Below, one piece after another: positions 51,597 through 60,482 of a DNA stretch of 64,000 bases (position 1 is its first letter; each line of letters begins with the position of its first letter). A program made the position numbers and the translations under genes. The notes under the pieces were generated by a model, which saw only the letters and a program-made list of their open reading frames with translations, made no database searches and was not told where the DNA came from. The DNA is taken from NCBI GenBank assembly GCA_000014925.1, contig CP000474.1:1364001-1428000 (forward strand), given 5' to 3'. Source of the DNA: Paenarthrobacter aurescens TC1 (GTDB lineage Bacteria; Actinomycetota; Actinomycetes; Actinomycetales; Micrococcaceae).

Positions 51597-53429
51597 CTAC
51601 TTCTCGTAGATCTTTTCCACAGCCGCCGAAAAGTCGCTGAGCACCGCGGCCCGCTTCAGCTTGAGCGAGGGCGTCAGGTGTCCTGACTCCACGCTGAGTT
51701 CGGCCGTGATGAACGCAAACTTCTTGATCGACTCAGCAGCTGAGACGAGCTTGTTGGCCTGGTCCACTGCCGATTGAACGGCCGACCTGACGCGGTCATC
51801 TCCAGCGGCTTCGTCGGGTGTCATTGCGCCCACTTTGTTCTCGGCGCACCACTCCGCAAGCCCTTCGGGGTCCAGGCCGATCAGTGCGGCGACGAAGGGC
51901 CGCCCATCGCCCACAACCACTGCATGGCCCACCAAGGGGTGTTCGCGCAGCTTTTCCTCCAAGGGAGCCGGGGCTACATTCTTCCCAGCGGCCGTGACCA
52001 GGAGGTCCTTCTTCCGGCCGGTGATGGTCAGGAAGCCGTCGGCGTCGAGTTCGCCCAGGTCTCCGGTACGGAAGAAACCGTCAACGAAGGCAGCCCGGTT
52101 GGCCTCTTCATTATTGTGATAGCCCTTGAAGACACCGATTCCCTTGACCAGCACCTCGCCATCCTGAGCAACCCGGATGGTGGTTCCGGGGAGGGGAATG
52201 CCAACAGTGCCGATGCGGGACATGCTGGGCGTATTGACGGTGCAGGGCGCCGTGGTTTCCGTCAGGCCATAGCCCTCCAGCACCGGAACGCCTGCGCCGT
52301 GGAAGAAGTGGTTATCCCGGAGGCTGAGGGGGCTGGCGCCGGACACTGTGTAGCCCACGTCGCCGCCGAAGACCTCCCTCACCTTGGGATAGAGGAGCTT
52401 GTTGAACGTGGAGTGCTTCAGGCCCAGAAGCCAGCCCGGACCGGTCCCTTCGCCACGTGCGGCGAGGTCCACCGCCGTCGAATATTCCACTGCGGTGGCG
52501 GAAGCGGCCGAGAAGAGCGCGGACTTGCCGCTCATGGCCGCTTTGTGGCTGGCGCCGGCGTAGACCTTCTCGAAAATGCGGGGCACGGCGAGCAGGAAAG
52601 TGGGCTTGAAGGACCCAAGGTCCGCCATGAGTCCGCTGGCGCCTGCACTGTGTCCCAGCGTGATGCCGGCCGTGAGGCAAACAACCTGGACCGCTCTGGC
52701 GAGGACGTGCGCCAGCGGCAGGAACATCAGCGTCCGTGCGCCTTGCTGCATGAGTAGCTCGGGAAGAAACGGGATGACGTTTCGCGCCACGAGGACAAAG
52801 TTGCCGTGGGTGATTTCGCAGCCCTTGGGCTTACCGGTTGTTCCGGAGGTGTACACGATGGAGGCGACGCTGGCCAGGTTCGCTGCGCTGCGCTGACGTT
52901 CCAGTTCGGCGTCCATGATGCCGATTCCGACGGCGGAGACGCTGGTCAGGTTGGGTGCGTCGCCGTCGTGCTCCATCCGGACGATGGTCACGGGGTCCTC
53001 GCCCAGGACAGACGACTGCTCAACCAGGGCATGGACCTGATCTGCTTTGGCGGCGTCCTCCACAAAGATGCGCCGGGCTCCGGAATCCGTGAGGATCCAT
53101 TCGATCTGGCTTGCCGACGACGTCTCATAAATGGGCACGGTAACTCCGCCGGCCATCCAGATGGCGAAATCCACCAGGGTCCACTCAAAACTTGAGCGGG
53201 AAAGCACAGCCACGGGATCGCCCGGGTTCAGCCCGCCTGCGATCAGTCCTTTGGCCAAAGCCGTGACGTCGGCAAGGAACCTCGCCGCGGAAACGTTCAG
53301 CCAACCATTCGCCGTCTTGTGCGCGTACAGGTTACCGAAGGGATCCTTGTGGCAGCGTTCCAGGAGGAGGTCCGTCACGTTGGTGTTCGGGTCCGCCTCG
53401 ACCAGGAGCTCCGTGCTTGCTTCCCTCAC
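51597..53429 (-). CDS. Long-chain acyl-CoA synthetase (FadD15-like)
   Basis: A 610-residue AMP-forming enzyme activating fatty acids to acyl-CoA. The P-loop is IVYTSGTTGKPKGCEITHGN; ATP/acyl motifs include EGYGLTETTAPCTVNTP, TGDLGELDADGFLTITGRKK (hinge Asp and Gly-Arg-Lys-Lys) and the C-terminal AGKNVAPAPLEEKL. The length and N-terminal NVTDLLLERCHKDPFGNLYA fit the mycobacterial FadD15 group. The ATG is at 53429, 10 bp after the O-mannosyltransferase gene on the same strand. Its stop abuts the CTAGGTGG repeat array. Confidence 0.93.
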   Translation of the reverse strand: MREASTELLVEADPNTNVTDLLLERCHKDPFGNLYAHKTANGWLNVSAARFLADVTALAKGLIAGGLNPGDPVAVLSRSSFEWTLVDFAIWMAGGVTVPIYETSSASQIEWILTDSGARRIFVEDAAKADQVHALVEQSSVLGEDPVTIVRMEHDGDAPNLTSVSAVGIGIMDAELERQRSAANLASVASIVYTSGTTGKPKGCEITHGNFVLVARNVIPFLPELLMQQGARTLMFLPLAHVLARAVQVVCLTAGITLGHSAGASGLMADLGSFKPTFLLAVPRIFEKVYAGASHKAAMSGKSALFSAASATAVEYSTAVDLAARGEGTGPGWLLGLKHSTFNKLLYPKVREVFGGDVGYTVSGASPLSLRDNHFFHGAGVPVLEGYGLTETTAPCTVNTPSMSRIGTVGIPLPGTTIRVAQDGEVLVKGIGVFKGYHNNEEANRAAFVDGFFRTGDLGELDADGFLTITGRKKDLLVTAAGKNVAPAPLEEKLREHPLVGHAVVVGDGRPFVAALIGLDPEGLAEWCAENKVGAMTPDEAAGDDRVRSAVQSAVDQANKLVSAAESIKKFAFITAELSVESGHLTPSLKLKRAAVLSDFSAAVEKIYEK

Positions 53430-53439
53430 TGTTTGCCTC

Positions 53440-55257
53440 CTAGATCCACGATGGCATCCACATTCTCATCCGCCACTCCTGGTAGCTGATCACTTCCGCC
53501 GTGAGCACCGGATAGAAGAAGGCTGTTGCCAACACTGCCAACACCAGGACCAGAGCCACTATGTACAGTCCGGATCGTCGCCGCCAGGCGGGGTCGCCGC
53601 TGCGTCCCAACACCAACCCCAACACATACGTCAGGCCCAAAACCAGGAATGGTTCGAAAGACACCGCATAGAAGATGAACATGGTGCGTTCCGGGTACAT
53701 GAACCACGGAAGATAGCCGGCGGCCACTCCGGCGAGGATGGCGCCGGCGCGCCAGTCGCGACGTCCGGCCCACCAGAACAGCAGGATGGCCAGGGCGATG
53801 GTTCCACCCCACCACACCACGGGATTTCCTACCGGCAAGATGGCAGAGGAACACGTTTCAACAACGCAGCCCGGGGTCCCCTGTTTGGGGGTCTGGTAGA
53901 AGAAGGAGGTGGGGCGGCCCATGATGAGCCACGTCCACGGGCTGGACTCGTACGGATGATCGGAGCTGAGGCCCTGATGAAATTTGTAGGCCTCTAGGTG
54001 GTAGTGCGCCAGGGAGCGCACCGAGTTAGGCAGCCAATCCAGTCCGGGTGCCGGGTTGGCGGCAGCCCATTGCCGGTAGTAGGCGTCCTTCGAGAGGAAC
54101 CAACCCGTCCAGCTGGCCACGTAGGTGACGGCGGCAATCGGAATGATGGTCACGAAGGCGGGGATGCCGTCCTTGATGATGCCGGCGCTGAACCAGCTCC
54201 GGATGCCTGCGATACGCCGGGCGCTCAGGTCCCACAGCACGGTCATCAGCCCGAAAGCGGCCACAAAGAACAGTGCCGACCATTTAGTCCCCACGGCCAG
54301 GCCAAGGCAAAGACCTGCAACCAGACGCCACCACCGCATGCCAAGCCACGGTCCGGCTACCAGTTGGGAGGGCTTGGGACGGCCTCCCGGCGAAGCAGCC
54401 GCTTGCGCGGCGAGCCGGGAAGCCAAACGTCGGCGGCCGTCGTCGCGGTCCATTAACAGGGCGCCGAAAGCGGCCAGGATCCAGAGCGCCAGGAAGACGT
54501 CCAGCAACGACGTACGGGAGAGCACCAGATGGTGGCCGTCGATGGCCAGCAGGAGTCCGGCAACGGCGCCGAGGGTGTGTGAGCGGAACAGCTTCAGTGC
54601 AATGAGCGAGACGAGGAAGACCGTCAGTGTGCCGGCCAAAGCCGCGCTGAACCGCCAGCCAAAGGGATTGTCCCCGCCGAACAGCCACATTCCGAAGGCA
54701 ATCATCCACTTGCCGACGGGTGGGTGGACTACGTACTCAGGAGTGTTGAGGAGAATATCGGGGTTGCCGGAATTGAAGGAATCGTTGGCGTTGGCAGGCC
54801 AACTGCGTTCGTAGCCGCTCACCACATAGGAGTAAGCATCCTTGACGTAATACGTTTCGTCGAAAACCAGGCTGGGTGGGTCATCCAGTCGGAAGAATCG
54901 GAGAATGCCGCCCAGGATCGCTGTGATGGCGGGGATGAGCCAGAACCATAGGCGCAAGGAAACAGGGTAATCCCGCCAGCTTTGGACACCACCGATCAGA
55001 CGTTCCTTCAATGCCTGGGCAGTGTAGGCCTCGGACGGTCGGGCGATCCAACGGTGCCCCTCCAACCCGCGGCCGGGCAACGGACCAACGGTGCTGTCAC
55101 TCAGGTGCGCCGCCCGCCGGGGCTGTGGCTCACTTACGGGTTTCGGCGTATCCGGCTGATCGCTGCTTCCCTCCACAGCTGAGTCTCCGGGTTCCGGGGT
55201 CGCCGGGGACGCCGCCGGGGATCCGGAAGCGGTGACAGGAACGGGCGACTGGTTCAC
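53440..55257 (-). CDS. pmt: Protein O-mannosyltransferase
   Basis: A 605-residue integral membrane GT39 enzyme transferring mannose from polyprenyl-phosphate mannose to Ser/Thr of secreted proteins. FDETYYVKDAYSYVVSGYER contains the catalytic Asp-Glu after the first helix; further conserved segments are VHPPVGKWMIAFGMWLFG and the long loop with SSPWTWLIMGRPTSFFYQ. About ten helices alternate with loops. The first 90 residues are a Pro/Glu-rich cytoplasmic extension. Divergent from rsmI by 64 bp, as Rv1002c/Rv1003 in M. tuberculosis. Mannose supply comes from manA in this window. Confidence 0.93.
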   Translation of the reverse strand: MNQSPVPVTASGSPAASPATPEPGDSAVEGSSDQPDTPKPVSEPQPRRAAHLSDSTVGPLPGRGLEGHRWIARPSEAYTAQALKERLIGGVQSWRDYPVSLRLWFWLIPAITAILGGILRFFRLDDPPSLVFDETYYVKDAYSYVVSGYERSWPANANDSFNSGNPDILLNTPEYVVHPPVGKWMIAFGMWLFGGDNPFGWRFSAALAGTLTVFLVSLIALKLFRSHTLGAVAGLLLAIDGHHLVLSRTSLLDVFLALWILAAFGALLMDRDDGRRRLASRLAAQAAASPGGRPKPSQLVAGPWLGMRWWRLVAGLCLGLAVGTKWSALFFVAAFGLMTVLWDLSARRIAGIRSWFSAGIIKDGIPAFVTIIPIAAVTYVASWTGWFLSKDAYYRQWAAANPAPGLDWLPNSVRSLAHYHLEAYKFHQGLSSDHPYESSPWTWLIMGRPTSFFYQTPKQGTPGCVVETCSSAILPVGNPVVWWGGTIALAILLFWWAGRRDWRAGAILAGVAAGYLPWFMYPERTMFIFYAVSFEPFLVLGLTYVLGLVLGRSGDPAWRRRSGLYIVALVLVLAVLATAFFYPVLTAEVISYQEWRMRMWMPSWI

Positions 55258-55321
55258 CCGCCCATGCTACCTTTCCATCCTTGCTGCATCCTTGAACCCC
55301 GCGCGGCATTAGGCTTGGCAG

Positions 55322-56239
55322 GTGGACGAACAACGCAGCACCCCGGACGAGGCTCCCTTTAACGACGATCTGGAGGAGGCCGCTTCTGCTTCCGGCGCAA
55401 CTCCCGGGGTGGGCAGGATTGTGCTTGCGGCAACACCCATCGGCAACGTGGGCGATGCTTCCGCGCGTTTGATTGAGCTCCTGGGCACCTCAGACATTGT
55501 GGCTGCAGAGGACACCAGGCGATTGCACCGGCTGGTGACGGCGCTCGGCGTTGAAGTCACTGGTCGGGTCATCAGCTACCACGAGCACAATGAAGTAGCC
55601 AAGACCGGTGAGCTCCTGGACCACGTGCGCGCCGGCAAGACCATCCTGATGGTCAGCGACGCAGGAATGCCGGCGGTTTCGGACCCTGGATTCCGTCTGG
55701 TGGAGGGCGCGGTTGCCGCCGGACTGACGGTCACGGCCGTTCCCGGCCCCTCTGCTGTGCTGACGGCCTTGGCGCTGTCCGGCTTGCCCACCGACCGCTT
55801 CTGCTTTGAAGGATTCCTGCCGCGAAAGTCGGGGGACAGGAACTCACGTCTGGCCGACCTCGCCGACGAACGCCGCACGATGGTCTTCTTTGAGGCCCCG
55901 CACAGGCTTGAGGTCATGTTGCGGGCACTCCATGAGCGCTTCGGGGCCGATCGCCGCGTCGCCGTGTGCCGCGAGCTGACCAAGACCTACGAAGAAGTCA
56001 TTCGCGGCACGTTGCGTGAATTGCTGGAGTGGGCAGAGAACAACGAGGTCCGCGGCGAAATCGCGGTTGTGGTGGGCGGTGCGCCTGAACAGGAACCCGG
56101 CAAGCCGGAGGACCACGTGGCCGCGGTGAACGAACTCATTTCCCAGGGCATCCGGTTGAAGGAGGCCGTGGCCGCAGTGGCCGACGACGCCCGTGTCAGC
56201 AAGCGGGAGCTCTATTCGGCGGTACTGGCGGCACGCTGA
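55322..56239 (+). CDS. rsmI: 16S rRNA (cytidine1402-2'-O)-methyltransferase
   Basis: SAM-dependent methyltransferase modifying C1402 in the decoding centre. The fold is of the tetrapyrrole methylase type: IVLAATPIGNVGDASARLIE, VAAEDTRRLHRL, ILMVSDAGMPAVSDPGFRLV and VTAVPGPSAVLTALALSGLP are all signature blocks. At 305 residues it is slightly longer than usual because of a 35-residue acidic N-terminus; GTG 55322 is the start, though an internal start near IVLAATP would fit the family minimum. Divergent from pmt. Confidence 0.93.
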   Translation: MDEQRSTPDEAPFNDDLEEAASASGATPGVGRIVLAATPIGNVGDASARLIELLGTSDIVAAEDTRRLHRLVTALGVEVTGRVISYHEHNEVAKTGELLDHVRAGKTILMVSDAGMPAVSDPGFRLVEGAVAAGLTVTAVPGPSAVLTALALSGLPTDRFCFEGFLPRKSGDRNSRLADLADERRTMVFFEAPHRLEVMLRALHERFGADRRVAVCRELTKTYEEVIRGTLRELLEWAENNEVRGEIAVVVGGAPEQEPGKPEDHVAAVNELISQGIRLKEAVAAVADDARVSKRELYSAVLAAR

Positions 56240-56246
56240 CGCGTGC

Positions 56247-56260
56247 TGTGCAGCTGCACA
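56247..56260. promoter_or_regulatory. 14-bp perfect palindrome between rsmI and the SSADH gene
   Basis: TGTGCAGCTGCACA lies 7 bp after the rsmI stop and 140 bp before the dehydrogenase ATG. Its length and symmetry suggest a dimeric regulator's site (LacI/GntR-like), with the dehydrogenase as probable target. Confidence 0.45.
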
Positions 56261-56399
56261 AAATGGCGACCATGCGGCAGTGCGTGAAGGCGTAGACACT
56301 GCTTCTCGCGGGGCAGTACCGTGGCAGTAATTCAAGCCACTTCCGGCAACGAACCCCAGTGGTGCAATTCTCCAAAGCACCCAAGACGAAGGAGTCGCC

Positions 56400-57881
56400 A
56401 TGACTGTCACGGTTGAACGCGAAAGCGAACTGCTGGCTTCCGTCCCTACCGGCCTGCTGATCAACGGTCAGTGGCGCCCGGCCGGATCCGGAAAAACCTT
56501 TGATGTTGAGGACCCGGCAACGGGCAAGGTCCTGCTCAGCATCTCCGACGCCGGTGCTGAGGACGGCGCTGCCGCACTCGACGCCGCCGCTGCCGCCCAG
56601 GCTGATTGGGCCCGCACCGCACCGCGCGAACGCGGCGAAATCCTGCGCCGCGCGTTCGAACTTGTCACCGAGCGTGCCGAAGACTTCGCACTGCTGATGA
56701 CCCTGGAAATGGGCAAGCCCCTGGCCGAAGCCCGCGGTGAAGTCACCTACGGTGCCGAGTTCCTGCGCTGGTTCTCCGAGGAAGCCGTCCGCGTGTCCGG
56801 CCGCTATTCCGCAGCACCGGATGGCAAGAACCGCCTCCTCGTGCAGAAGAAGCCGGTGGGTCCCTGCCTGCTGATCACCCCGTGGAACTTCCCGCTGGCC
56901 ATGGCCACCCGTAAGGTAGCCCCCGCCGTCGCCGCTGGTTGCACCATGGTGCTCAAGCCCGCAAACCTGACCCCGCTGACCAGCCTCCTGTTCGCCCAGG
57001 TCATGCAGGAAGCCGGCCTGCCCGCCGGTGTCCTCAACGTCATCCAGACCTCCACTGCGGGCGCCGTCACCGGCCCGCTGATCAAGGACGACCGTCTCCG
57101 CAAGATCTCCTTCACCGGCTCCACCCCGGTGGGCCAGGCGCTGATCCGCGAAGCCGCGGACAAGGTCCTGCGCACCTCCATGGAACTGGGTGGCAACGCC
57201 CCGTTCGTGGTCTTCGAAGACGCCGACCTGGACAAGGCTGTTGAAGGTGCCATCGCCGCCAAGATGCGCAACATGGGCGAGGCCTGCACCGCAGCGAACC
57301 GCTTCATTGTGCACGAGTCCATCGCTGATTCCTTCGCGGAGAAGTTCGCCGCCAAGATCGGTGCACTGACCACTGCCCGTGGCACCGAGCCGGAGTCCAA
57401 GGTTGGCCCGCTGATCGACGGCAAGGCCCGCGATGGCGTGCACGCACTGGTTTCCGAAGCCGTAGCGGGAGGTGCCACAGCAGTCACAGGTGGTGCCGCC
57501 GTCGACGGTCCCGGCTACTTCTACCAGCCCACCGTGCTGAAAAACGTCGCAGCTGACGCCCGTATCCTCCAGGAGGAGATCTTCGGGCCCGTTGCGCCGA
57601 TCATCACCTTCTCCACCGAAGACGACGCCGTTCGCCTGGCCAACAACACCGAGTACGGCCTGGTTGCCTACGTCTTCACCAAGGACCTCAACCGCGGGCT
57701 TCGCATCAGCGAAAAGATCGAAACCGGCATGCTCGGCCTCAACGCCGGTGTGATCTCCAACGCCGCTGCCCCCTTCGGTGGCGTCAAGCAGTCCGGCCTG
57801 GGCCGCGAAGGCGGCTCCGAAGGCATCGAAGAGTACCTCTACACCCAGTACGTAGGTATCGCGGACCCGTACGCCGACTAG
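56400..57881 (+). CDS. gabD: NAD(P)-dependent succinate-semialdehyde dehydrogenase
   Basis: A 493-residue aldehyde dehydrogenase. ITPWNFPLAMATRKVAPAVA (161-164 PWNF), SFTGSTPVGQALI, MELGGNAPFVVFEDADLD (general base Glu262) and GEACTAANRFIVHE (nucleophile Cys296) are the family motifs. KPANLTPLTSL is the cofactor loop. The sequence best fits the GabD group, oxidising succinate semialdehyde from GABA or polyamine breakdown, but other aldehydes are possible. AAGGAG precedes the ATG. No gabT lies nearby. Confidence 0.9.
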   Translation: MTVTVERESELLASVPTGLLINGQWRPAGSGKTFDVEDPATGKVLLSISDAGAEDGAAALDAAAAAQADWARTAPRERGEILRRAFELVTERAEDFALLMTLEMGKPLAEARGEVTYGAEFLRWFSEEAVRVSGRYSAAPDGKNRLLVQKKPVGPCLLITPWNFPLAMATRKVAPAVAAGCTMVLKPANLTPLTSLLFAQVMQEAGLPAGVLNVIQTSTAGAVTGPLIKDDRLRKISFTGSTPVGQALIREAADKVLRTSMELGGNAPFVVFEDADLDKAVEGAIAAKMRNMGEACTAANRFIVHESIADSFAEKFAAKIGALTTARGTEPESKVGPLIDGKARDGVHALVSEAVAGGATAVTGGAAVDGPGYFYQPTVLKNVAADARILQEEIFGPVAPIITFSTEDDAVRLANNTEYGLVAYVFTKDLNRGLRISEKIETGMLGLNAGVISNAAAPFGGVKQSGLGREGGSEGIEEYLYTQYVGIADPYAD

Positions 57882-57930
57882 GCTGCACAGGATCCGGTCC
57901 GCCGCTCTCGCAACAAGAACGGCTGACACA

Positions 57931-57979
57931 TGCAAAGGGCCCGGCCCCGGAATCACAAGTTCCGGCGTCGGGCCCTTTG
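57931..57979. terminator. Bidirectional terminator between gabD and the transglutaminase gene
   Basis: GCAAAGGGCCCG (57931-57942) pairs with CGGGCCCTTTGC (57968-57979), with an inner CCGGAA/TTCCGG stem (57946-57951 with 57959-57964). It separates two convergent genes. Confidence 0.85.
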
Positions 57980-57995
57980 CTGTCTGTGCGCTGAG

Positions 57996-60482
57996 CTAGC
58001 GGCGCTGGGGGAGCAGGCCCCTGAGCCTGCGCCACCACCGGACAATCGCCCACCCTGTGGCTTTGGCGAGCCTTCCCACCGCCCGGAACGGTGCGCCGAG
58101 CGCATGGACCCAACGCTGCATCATCGACGGCGGCAGCCAGTCAGCGCGGAAGCGCACCAACCAGCGGGCGTTGTTTCGCAACGCCTCACGGACGACGGCG
58201 ATGCGGCCGGCCGCTGCCGGCGCTGCCGCCGCCGGGCGACCGTAGCGTTGCCGTTCGAAGTCCGAGGTGAGGGATGCGACTGCTGTATGTGCGGCGTCGT
58301 CGAGTCCTCCCGTATCACCCAGTGCGGTGCTGGAACGCAGCCGGGCGGAGAAATGCCTGGGCGTTTCGCTGGGCGTTGAAGGCACACCGTAATCGGTGGC
58401 CAGGTCCTGCAATTCCGCCCATGCGAGTTCAGGGGCGGGATCCTTATAGCCCGGGACGTCGGCATCATCCGGAGGCTTTCGGTTCAGTCGACGCCGCCGG
58501 AGGACCGTCCGGCTCAGCCTCGGTGACCATAGGAATCCAGCAAGCAGCAGTACCCCGGCCGCTGCCGCGCCGATCGTGGGAAGCGGGTTAGCGGTGGCCG
58601 ACCCTCCGGCGGGAGTCTCCACTCCGGGTATCGGTACCGGCGCTGGCGCCGGCGGTGCAGGGGTAGTGAGGACGTCCTTCTCATCCGCGTTGGTGCTGAG
58701 GTTCCCGGGTACTGAACTTTCCATCGCGTACTCGGGAGGGACGCCACGGGACGGTGTCGGCTCGAAGGGAACCCAGCCCAGGCCCTCGAAGTACAGCTCG
58801 GGCCACGCATGGGCATCCCGGGCGTCAACCTCGTACTCAGGGAAGGAACCCTGGCCCACCAGCGCCACCGACTCGCCCGTCAGGCGGCCCGGTGCGTAGC
58901 CCACGGCGATCCTGCTGGGGATGCCTTCAGCCCGCGCCATGACCGCCATGGCGGAGGAGAAATGAACGCAGTAACCGCTCTTCACGGCGAGGAAATCAGC
59001 CAGGACCGAGAGTCCGTTGCCGTCATAACCGTTCTGCACGGGAGCTTGGAGGGAGTAAGTGAATTCTCCGGAACGCAGGTACTTTTGGATGGCCAGCGCC
59101 TTGCCGTAGTTGCTGCCGGCAGAGGCCGTGACGGAGTCGGCGGTTTGCCGCACGATGTCCGGAAGGTTGCCCGGAACCCGGAGGAAGTCCTCTGAAATGC
59201 CCTGCGGGAGGGCAGAGGCCTGGGACAGGGACTGTGCCGTGATCTTGGGGGCTGCGGAAAAAACGACGTACCGCTGCGCGCGTGTGGTGGTCTCCGTGCT
59301 CATGATGCTCAACGTCGCTGGATCCCAGGTCCAGCGCCCGTTCAGGCCGTTCACGGAGGCCGGAGCAAACGGAGCAGGGAGGTAAGGGCTGGTGAACAGG
59401 CCCGCATTGACGGAAGTCACGGCGTTGACCACCTCGCCTTGCACGGCGTACCCCGTCTCGATCCTGTCGGCACCAACACGGCGCTCGGCGGCACGATCAT
59501 CGGGCGCCCAGGTTTCGCCGTCGAAGTGGTCGATGGTAACGGACCTGAGGTACAGGGGACCGCTGGCGCTCGTTGCATAGGTGATGCGACCCGAACCGGT
59601 GGGGCTCCGGAGGCTGTTGCCCAAGGTGATCATGGGGTTGAGGCCATTGGACGTTCCCCACGGGCTCAGCCGTGAACCCTGCGGAAAGGTTCCGGTCTCG
59701 AACCCGGGAATGGCCAGGGGGACAGTCATGGTCAGAGCCAGTGCCAGCCCTCCGGTGACCACCGAGCGCTTGAACTGGCCGGCGCCACGCCCAGAACCGG
59801 ACTGGAGCCTGGCATCAGGGGCGAACCAATGGCTGCAACCGAGGATGAGCAGGTAGCCCACTGCCGCGCCGATGAATCCAGCCACTCCCACGCTCTGGGG
59901 TTTGATGGTGGCCGGGACCACCATAACCGCCAGGAGTCCAATGCCGCTGGCCGCAGGCATGGACAGGGGAACGGCCAGGGCATCGATCAGGATCACCAGG
60001 AGCCCAAGGCAGGCGCACATGACAAAGACGATCCCGGCATTGGGGGCCACAGGTGCACTCTCGGACACCACCGTCTCGGCGGCACGTTTAATATGGCGTC
60101 CGACGGCGGCGAAGGTTCCGGTAGTGGGGATGAACCCCGCCAGACTTTCCTGGCGGCAGAAGATGAAGCTGAGCACACCGGCGAGTGAAGCAAAAGAGGC
60201 CAAAGTGGCAATCAGCGGCTGGGCACGGATTGCCCGGAGGACAGCCAACGTCAGCGCAACCACTACCACCGTGGTGACCAGCGGCATGAACCAGGCCCAG
60301 CCCCTGAGGACACCGTTCAGGGACAGTGCGGCGCCAAGTACGGCTACCACCACTGAACCTGCCATGGCCCACGGATACGGCCCAGGGCCCGGGACATGGG
60401 GCCGAGGAGGCCTACCGGATGCAGGGGTGCCGGCCGGTTTGGTAGGGACGCCGGGGGAGTTGCGGTGGGACGTAGCGGTCAT
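57996..60482 (-). CDS. TgpA-like transglutaminase membrane protein
   Basis: An 828-residue protein: about eight N-terminal helices (DUF3488-type), a periplasmic transglutaminase-like domain at about 430-560 and one further helix before a cytoplasmic tail. The catalytic triad is visible: Cys in VKSGYCVHFSSAMAVMARAE, His in DARDAHAWPELYF and Asp/Glu after GWVPFEPTPS. LYLRSVTIDHFDGETWAPDD precedes it, as in TgpA. The last helix is GAAAAGVLLLAGFLW. It forms an operon with DUF58 and MoxR; its start overlaps the DUF58 stop by 4 bp. The acceptor is unknown. Confidence 0.9.
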   Translation of the reverse strand: MTATSHRNSPGVPTKPAGTPASGRPPRPHVPGPGPYPWAMAGSVVVAVLGAALSLNGVLRGWAWFMPLVTTVVVVALTLAVLRAIRAQPLIATLASFASLAGVLSFIFCRQESLAGFIPTTGTFAAVGRHIKRAAETVVSESAPVAPNAGIVFVMCACLGLLVILIDALAVPLSMPAASGIGLLAVMVVPATIKPQSVGVAGFIGAAVGYLLILGCSHWFAPDARLQSGSGRGAGQFKRSVVTGGLALALTMTVPLAIPGFETGTFPQGSRLSPWGTSNGLNPMITLGNSLRSPTGSGRITYATSASGPLYLRSVTIDHFDGETWAPDDRAAERRVGADRIETGYAVQGEVVNAVTSVNAGLFTSPYLPAPFAPASVNGLNGRWTWDPATLSIMSTETTTRAQRYVVFSAAPKITAQSLSQASALPQGISEDFLRVPGNLPDIVRQTADSVTASAGSNYGKALAIQKYLRSGEFTYSLQAPVQNGYDGNGLSVLADFLAVKSGYCVHFSSAMAVMARAEGIPSRIAVGYAPGRLTGESVALVGQGSFPEYEVDARDAHAWPELYFEGLGWVPFEPTPSRGVPPEYAMESSVPGNLSTNADEKDVLTTPAPPAPAPVPIPGVETPAGGSATANPLPTIGAAAAGVLLLAGFLWSPRLSRTVLRRRRLNRKPPDDADVPGYKDPAPELAWAELQDLATDYGVPSTPSETPRHFSARLRSSTALGDTGGLDDAAHTAVASLTSDFERQRYGRPAAAAPAAAGRIAVVREALRNNARWLVRFRADWLPPSMMQRWVHALGAPFRAVGRLAKATGWAIVRWWRRLRGLLPQRR

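Noticed and set aside
56196..57956. A 586-residue open frame antisense to the succinate-semialdehyde dehydrogenase gene
   Set aside because: Same third-position GC artefact; the sense strand has all catalytic motifs.
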